64,000 nt of DNA from an uncultured Eubacteriales bacterium (lineage in GTDB: Bacteria > Bacillota > Clostridia > Christensenellales > Aristaeellaceae). Shown here piece after piece: positions 59,163 to 64,000 of this stretch (positions are counted from its first letter, which is position 1; the number at the start of each line of letters is the position of its first letter). The stretch is taken from contig ONRC01000004.1 in assembly GCA_900320085.1 (NCBI GenBank), positions 1 to 64,000 on the forward strand. Direction: 5' to 3'. The position numbers and the translations under genes are program-made. A model generated the notes under the pieces. It saw only the letters and a program-made list of their open reading frames with translations. It had not been told where the DNA came from and did no database searches.

Positions 59163-60194
59163 ATGGAAAAGAATGAACGTCTCCTGGAGGTCAATGACCT
59201 GGCGGTGTCCTTCTTCACCTACGCGGGCGAAGTGCAGGCCGTGCGCGGGATCAGCTGGCATCTGAACCGGCATGAAACCATCGCGCTGGTGGGGGAGAGC
59301 GGCTGCGGCAAGAGCGTCACCATCCAGACGGTGATGGGGCTTTTGCAGTCCCCCGGCCGGGTCATCGGCGGCAGCGTGCGGTTTGAGGGCCGGGATATGC
59401 TGGCGCTGAACGCCAAGGAGCTGCGGCAGATCCAGGGCAACTGCATGAGCATGATTTTTCAGGACCCCCTGAGCTATCTGAACCCCACCATGCGGGTGGG
59501 GGAGCAGATCGCCGAAAGCTACCGGCTGCATCACAGGGTCAGCCGGGCGGAGGCCGAGGCCAGGGTGCTGGAAATGATGCGCCTGATTTCCTTCCCCGAA
59601 CCGGAACGCAACATGCGGGCGTATCCGCACCAGCTGTCCGGCGGGATGCGGCAGCGCATCATGGTGGCGATGGCGCTGATCTGCAATCCGCAGGTATTGT
59701 TTGCCGACGAGCCCACCACCGCCCTGGACGTGACCATCCAGGCGCAGATTATCGAGCTGATGAACAGCCTGAAGGAAAAGCTGAATACCGCCATCGTGCT
59801 GATCACCCACGATTTGGGCGTAGTGGCCAACATGGCCCAGCGGATTTACGTGATGTACGCCGGGAAGATCGTGGAACGCGGGTCGGCCCAGGATATTTTT
59901 TACCGCCCGAAGCACCCCTACACCTGGGGGCTGCTGGCCTCCGTGCCCCGGCTGGACGCGGAGCAAAGCCGGGATTTCCGGTATATCCCCGGCACGCCGC
60001 CTGACCTTTTGAACCCGCCCAGGGGCTGCCCCTTCGCGGCCCGGTGCCGCTATGCCTGCCGCGCCTGCGTGAACGATATGCCGGAGGAAACGGCCTTTGA
60101 CAGCCAGGACCATCGGGCGTCCTGCTGGCTGTATCATCCCGGCGCGGAAGCGTTGCTGGCCGCCGCCCAACGGGAAAGGGGGAATCAGCCGTGA
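59163..60194 (+). CDS. Peptide ABC importer, ATPase (OppD/DppD-like)
   Basis: 343 residues: Walker A GESGCGKSV, signature LSGGMRQR, Walker B LFADEPTTALDVT, H-loop LITHDLGV, and the C-terminal oligopeptide transporter zinc/Fe-type motif PRGCPFAARCRYACRACVND. AAGGAGGCGGAACGG precedes the ATG. It powers peptide uptake as a pair with the ATPase at 60191, whose start overlaps this stop. Confidence 0.94.
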   Translation: MEKNERLLEVNDLAVSFFTYAGEVQAVRGISWHLNRHETIALVGESGCGKSVTIQTVMGLLQSPGRVIGGSVRFEGRDMLALNAKELRQIQGNCMSMIFQDPLSYLNPTMRVGEQIAESYRLHHRVSRAEAEARVLEMMRLISFPEPERNMRAYPHQLSGGMRQRIMVAMALICNPQVLFADEPTTALDVTIQAQIIELMNSLKEKLNTAIVLITHDLGVVANMAQRIYVMYAGKIVERGSAQDIFYRPKHPYTWGLLASVPRLDAEQSRDFRYIPGTPPDLLNPPRGCPFAARCRYACRACVNDMPEETAFDSQDHRASCWLYHPGAEALLAAAQRERGNQP

Positions 60195-61150
60195 GCCAGA
60201 GCGTTCTGCTGGAAACGAAGAACCTGCGCAAGACCTTTGAAATCAAGGGCCGCGGCACCCTGACCGCCGTGAACGGTGTCAGCCTGACCCTGCGGGAGGG
60301 GGAAACCCTGGGCCTGGTGGGAGAAAGCGGCTGCGGCAAAACCACCCTGGGCCGCACCATCGTGAAGCTCTACAAGCCCGACGCGGGGCAGATCCTGTAT
60401 CAGGGCCGGGACATCTGGCAGTTTGGCCGGAAGGAAAACCTGCATTACCGCAAGGACGTGCAGATGATTTTTCAGGACCCCTACGCCTCCCTCGATCCCC
60501 TGTCCGTGGTGTCCACCTCCATTGCGGAGGGGCTGGACATTCATGGTCTGTATCCGGGCAAGGCCCGGCGGGAGCGGGTGCTGGAGCTGCTGCAGATGGT
60601 GGGGCTGAACAAAGAGCACGCCAACCGCTTTCCCCATGAGTTTTCCGGCGGCCAGCGGCAGCGCATCGGCATTGCCCGGGCGCTGGCGGTGGAGCCCAAG
60701 CTGATCGTGTGCGACGAACCCATCTCTGCCCTGGACGTTTCCATTCAGGCCCAGGTGATGAACCTGCTGGTGCGGCTGCAGCGGGACATGGGGCTGAGCT
60801 ATCTGTTCATCACCCACGACCTGTCCATGGTCAAGGCGATTTCCGACCGCATCGCGGTCATGTATCTGGGCTCCATCGTGGAGCTTGCCCCGGCGAACAC
60901 GCTGTATCGGGAGCACTGCCACCCCTACACAGAAGCGCTGCTCTCCGCCATTCCCCTGCCGGACCCCGACGTGGAGGCCACCCGGCGGCGCATTCTCCTG
61001 AAAGGCGATATCCCCAGTCCGGTCAACCTTGGCCCCGGTTGTCCCTTCGCCAGCCGCTGCCCCCACGCCAAACCTATCTGCCGGGAACAGCAGCCCGCGC
61101 TGAAAGAGGTGTCTCCCGGACACTTTGCGGCCTGCCATGAGGTGGAGTAA
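60191..61150 (+). CDS. Peptide ABC importer, ATPase (OppF/DppF-like)
   Basis: 319 residues, GTG start at 60191 overlapping the preceding gene. Walker A GESGCGKTT, signature FSGGQRQR, Walker B LIVCDEPISALDVS, the C-terminal motif GPGCPFASRCPHAKPICREQ. It completes the five-gene importer (binding protein, two permeases, two ATPases). The next genes encode a TldD/TldE-type peptidase pair, separated by repeat element D. Confidence 0.94.
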   Translation: MSQSVLLETKNLRKTFEIKGRGTLTAVNGVSLTLREGETLGLVGESGCGKTTLGRTIVKLYKPDAGQILYQGRDIWQFGRKENLHYRKDVQMIFQDPYASLDPLSVVSTSIAEGLDIHGLYPGKARRERVLELLQMVGLNKEHANRFPHEFSGGQRQRIGIARALAVEPKLIVCDEPISALDVSIQAQVMNLLVRLQRDMGLSYLFITHDLSMVKAISDRIAVMYLGSIVELAPANTLYREHCHPYTEALLSAIPLPDPDVEATRRRILLKGDIPSPVNLGPGCPFASRCPHAKPICREQQPALKEVSPGHFAACHEVE

Positions 61151-61180
61151 TGTTTCCGGCTTCGGGGATAGACATAAATT

Positions 61181-61312
61181 GTTTAAGAGTTTAGATTGAA
61201 GAGTTGTTAAGAGTTCAGATGAATTAGCATTAACAGATAACAAATTGCGTTTATTTAGTAAATGATACATCTTTACTCTGCACTCTGAACTCTTAACTCT
61301 CCACTCCTAAAC
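61181..61312. repeat. Low-complexity-arm hairpin element D
   Basis: Left arm 61181-61221 consists of AAGAGTTNAGA-type units; right arm 61275-61312 of their complement. Perfect core: TTAAGAGTTCAGA (61207-61219) with 61284-61296, plus a GTTTA end pair (61181-61185 with 61308-61312). The loop is about 54 nt. Same architecture and a unit related to elements A and B; it separates the importer genes from the peptidase genes. Confidence 0.8.
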
Positions 61313-61326
61313 TGAAAGGGGTTTCT

Positions 61327-62718
61327 ATGCTGTCAACTGCCACGGCCAACGCTGTTTTCGCTTACGCACTTAGGGGCGGGGCGGACTTTGCCGAACTGTT
61401 TCTGGAGGATCGGGACGACGTATCCATCGACTGCGCCGAGAGGATAAACGAAGTGTCGCGGATGCGCTCCTATGGCGCGGGGTTGTATCTGCTGAAAGGA
61501 AACAGCGGCGCGTATGTGTATCTGAACGACCTGTCGGAACCGGCGCTGCGCCGGGCGGCGGACGACGCGCTGACGCTGATGGGCGCGTCGGGGGAAGGAA
61601 ACGGAACGCCCCGGCCTTTCACCGTGCTAAACCGGGAAAACCCTTGCCCGGTGATCGTTTCGCCCTCCGAAGTGGGGCAGGAACGCAAGATCGCCCTCCT
61701 GCGGGAGGCGGTGCAGTGCGCCGCCTTGCTGCCGGAGGTGAGCCGGTGCCAGGCGACCTGGTTTGACCGGGATCAGCGGGTGATCCTCCTGAACAGTGAA
61801 GGCGTCCATGCGGAGGACCGGCGCGTCACTACCCGGATGCGGTTCATTCCGGTGGTGTCCAGGGGCGGCGAAACGGCCAGCTCCTTCACGGAATACTGCG
61901 CGGCGGCGGGCATGGAGGCCTTTGAAAACGGGAGGCACCTGGAGCAGCTGAAAACCTGCTGCCAGCGTCTGCGGGGCTCCATCGGCGCGCCGGAAGCGCC
62001 CAGCTGCCGGGTGCCGGTGGTGCTGGAAGCGGGGGCGTGCAGCGGCACGTTCTTCCATGAAGCCTGCGGCCATCAGCTGGAAACCCGCTCCCTGCAGGAG
62101 GGCGGGCTGTTCTGGGATAAGAGAGGCCGGCAAATCGCGTCCCCCAAGGTCACGCTGATTGACGACGGCACACTGAAAGGCATGTACGGCTCCGCCCGGT
62201 TTGACGACGAGGGGATGGCGCGGCAGCGGAACGTGCTGATCGAAAACGGCATCCTGAAAGGCTTTATGGCGGACCGGCTCGGCGCGCGCCGGCTGGGGCT
62301 GGAACGCACCGGCAGCGGACGGCGGCAGGACTACGCCCACGCCCCCGGCCCGCGCATGAGCAACACGTTTTTGGCCGCGGGCACGGATGACGACGACGCC
62401 ATGATCCGCGATCTGGACGAGGGGCTCTACGTGACCGAAATCGGCGGCGGCACCGGCGGACGGGAGTTTACCCTGCTGGCCGCCTGCGCCTATTGGGTGA
62501 AGAACGGGCAAATCGGCCCCCAGGTAAAAGGCGCGATCCTGGTGGGCCGCGGCGACGAAACCATGCTGAAAATCGACCGGGTAGGCCGCACGTTCGTGGT
62601 CGAGCAGGGCGGCGGCTCCTTCTGCGGCGCGGATTCCGGCTTCATTCCCACCACCACCTCCGGACCCCGGATGCGGATTGCCGAAATGGTGGTGGGCGGA
62701 AAGGGGGAAAAGCTGTGA
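61327..62718 (+). CDS. tldD: TldD-type metalloprotease
   Basis: 463 residues. The TldD metal motif HEACGH (His244-His249) in CSGTFFHEACGHQLETR is intact, so this is the catalytic partner; TldE lacks it. Other TldD marks: SYGAGLYLLKGNSGAYVYLNDL, MSNTFLAAGTDD, IGGGTGGREFTLLAACAYWVKNGQIG. TldD/TldE act as a zinc peptidase on unfolded or small peptides, and in some bacteria mature peptide antibiotics. Here the pair follows a peptide importer and probably degrades imported peptides. AAAGGGG precedes the ATG; the end overlaps the tldE gene by 4 bp. Confidence 0.92.
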   Translation: MLSTATANAVFAYALRGGADFAELFLEDRDDVSIDCAERINEVSRMRSYGAGLYLLKGNSGAYVYLNDLSEPALRRAADDALTLMGASGEGNGTPRPFTVLNRENPCPVIVSPSEVGQERKIALLREAVQCAALLPEVSRCQATWFDRDQRVILLNSEGVHAEDRRVTTRMRFIPVVSRGGETASSFTEYCAAAGMEAFENGRHLEQLKTCCQRLRGSIGAPEAPSCRVPVVLEAGACSGTFFHEACGHQLETRSLQEGGLFWDKRGRQIASPKVTLIDDGTLKGMYGSARFDDEGMARQRNVLIENGILKGFMADRLGARRLGLERTGSGRRQDYAHAPGPRMSNTFLAAGTDDDDAMIRDLDEGLYVTEIGGGTGGREFTLLAACAYWVKNGQIGPQVKGAILVGRGDETMLKIDRVGRTFVVEQGGGSFCGADSGFIPTTTSGPRMRIAEMVVGGKGEKL

Positions 62719-64000
62719 TCGACCTGACGGGGTATCAGGGGGCGCTGGAGCATCTGCCCCAGGGGATCGCCCGGGCGGAGGTGAATGCCGAGCGCATCCG
62801 CTGCACGGACATCGCCATCCGGGACGGCCGGGCCGCCAGCAGCGTTTCCTTTGATCAGACCAAGTTTTATATCCGCGCGGGCGGCGAACGCCTGGGCACG
62901 GTATACACCGAACGGCCCGACGACGACGCGGCGGCGCTGTTTTGCGCGGCGGCAGAAAACGCCCGCTGGACGGACGCGGGCGACACCCCCATGAACGGCC
63001 CGGAGCGCAGCGTTTCCGACAGCGACGAGGGGGAAAACGAACCAATCAAAAGCATGATCGTTCTCGGTGCGGAAGCGGAAAAAGCCATGCGGGGCGCGGA
63101 CATTCCTTTTCTCCATGTACGCGTGACCGAACGGGAGCTGCGCACCGTGAACAGCCTTGGGCTGGACAGCTTTACCCACCGCCACTGGGCGGATCTGTAT
63201 ACCGCCGTGTCCCTTCCCCGGGAGGGGATGCAGGCCGCCGAAGCGGAAGCCAATGTGAGCGCCTGCGGGCTCGATCAGCTTGACCCCGCGGCCTTCGCGC
63301 AAAAGGCGCTTGCCCTGGCCGACCAGACGGACGGGGGCGGGCTGAAGCCGATCACGGTTTCCTCCGGAAGCTATGACTGCGTGATGACCGGTCAGGTGCT
63401 CAGGAACATCCTGATGACCGCCTGGCGCAGCCTGTCCGCGGAGGCCATGCAGGGCGGCGGCTCTGCCTTTCGCGCCGTGGGGGAGAAGATCGGCAGCGTT
63501 GAAGTGAATCTGGTCAACGCCCCTGCCCATCCCCTGAGCGGCAAACGCTTTCCCGTGGACAGCGAAGGCACGCCCATGAGCGAAACCCTGCTGGTGGAAC
63601 AAGGGCTGCTCCGGGAACCGCTGACGACCCTCTCCTCCGCCCGGAAACTGGGCATCGCGTCCAATGGCTGCACCGGGCGCATCCCTGTGATGACGGGCAA
63701 CGTGCCCATCGCGCTGACGACGGTGCCGGGGCTGTTCTATCTGCGGCCCGATGGGCGGAATACCCAGCGGCAGCTGATCGAACGCATGGATACCGGCTTC
63801 GTGCTGACCTATTCCCTGGACCTGTTCCATTCGGTGAATATCGCTTCCGGGCTGTTTTCCGTGCCCTGCGGCGGGTACTTCGTCCGGCATGGGGAGAAGG
63901 TTGGCAGCGTGTCCCAGATGACGGTGGCGGGCAGCCTGCGGGAACTGTTCACGGCGGTGGAGGCTGTTGGGAACGATCTGGATTTTGACGATTTTTATTT
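62715..64000 (+). CDS. TldE/PmbA-like partner of TldD, partial at window end
   Basis: GTG start at 62715 overlapping the tldD stop; open for 428 codons to the window edge without a stop. ENEPIKSMIVLGAEAEKAMRG, HRHWADLYTAVSLPREGMQAAEAEANVSACGLDQLDPAAFAQKAL and SVNIASGLFSVPCGGYFVRHGEKVGSV are TldE/PmbA features. There is no HExxxH motif, as expected for the non-catalytic partner. The true 3' end lies outside the window. Confidence 0.85.
   Translation, partial: MIDLTGYQGALEHLPQGIARAEVNAERIRCTDIAIRDGRAASSVSFDQTKFYIRAGGERLGTVYTERPDDDAAALFCAAAENARWTDAGDTPMNGPERSVSDSDEGENEPIKSMIVLGAEAEKAMRGADIPFLHVRVTERELRTVNSLGLDSFTHRHWADLYTAVSLPREGMQAAEAEANVSACGLDQLDPAAFAQKALALADQTDGGGLKPITVSSGSYDCVMTGQVLRNILMTAWRSLSAEAMQGGGSAFRAVGEKIGSVEVNLVNAPAHPLSGKRFPVDSEGTPMSETLLVEQGLLREPLTTLSSARKLGIASNGCTGRIPVMTGNVPIALTTVPGLFYLRPDGRNTQRQLIERMDTGFVLTYSLDLFHSVNIASGLFSVPCGGYFVRHGEKVGSVSQMTVAGSLRELFTAVEAVGNDLDFDDFY

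Noticed and set aside
1..64000. CRISPR arrays, tRNA genes, IS elements, prophage
   Set aside because: No regularly spaced direct repeats, no cloverleaf or GTTCGANTC T-loop context, no transposase or phage protein was seen. The dispersed repeats found are all palindromic intergenic units.

Overview
The window looks like chromosomal DNA from a moderately GC-rich, low-motility gut or rumen Clostridia-type Firmicute. Reasons: sigma-A promoters and AGGAGG ribosome sites, single-membrane export signals (lipoboxes and SPase I peptides), YesM/YesN-type two-component proteins, GerMN lipoproteins, SH3b/peptidoglycan-binding exoproteins, many ABC solute transporters and several GH3 beta-glycosidases. 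No rRNA, tRNA, phage, IS or CRISPR was seen. A closer taxonomic guess (Christensenellales-like) is only an impression.

Layout. 1-380: a strongly folded, apparently non-coding RNA ending in a terminator. 0.4-12.5 kb: beta-glycan use, with a lipoprotein, three GH3 enzymes (two in the rearranged C-domain-first order), a PfkB sugar kinase, and a decayed patch (AraC regulator, GH5-like enzyme, glycyl-radical activase remnants). 12.6-13.9 kb: small envelope-stress-type membrane proteins (GlsB, PspC, DUF4342-like). 14-19.7 kb: a sulfur amino-acid block with an Rrf2 regulator, a polar amino-acid ABC importer and O-acetylhomoserine sulfhydrylase. Two short leader ORFs rich in Met and Cys codons, each followed by a terminator, precede the solute-binding protein and the sulfhydrylase. 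19.8-28.2 kb: unknown secreted and membrane proteins, a YesL-like protein, an acyltransferase, a 942-residue repeat protein with a zinc ribbon, and pyrimidine-nucleoside phosphorylase. 28.3-43.7 kb: a large SH3b/PG-binding exoprotein, a flavoprotein, a flavin reductase-like protein, dnaX, SPOR and DUF6062 proteins, two GerMN lipoproteins, a polymerase-like membrane protein and a YczE-like membrane protein. 43.8-53.2 kb: a sugar uptake operon in which a YtfQ-like lipoprotein, histidine kinase and response regulator precede a second binding protein, a double ATPase and two permeases. 53.3-64 kb: a PatB/MalY-like aminotransferase and GntR regulator behind a palindromic operator, then a complete Opp-type peptide importer and the TldD/TldE peptidase pair (the last runs off the window).

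The gene content is mostly ordinary. The unusual material is between the genes: (i) the paired Met/Cys leader-peptide attenuators, (ii) four intergenic hairpins made of low-complexity arms whose sequences differ but whose architecture is the same, (iii) a separate family of 20-bp-stem palindromes, one of which holds a second hairpin repeat in its loop, and (iv) the folded RNA at the left edge. All calls rest on reading the sequence; no database search or folding program was run.
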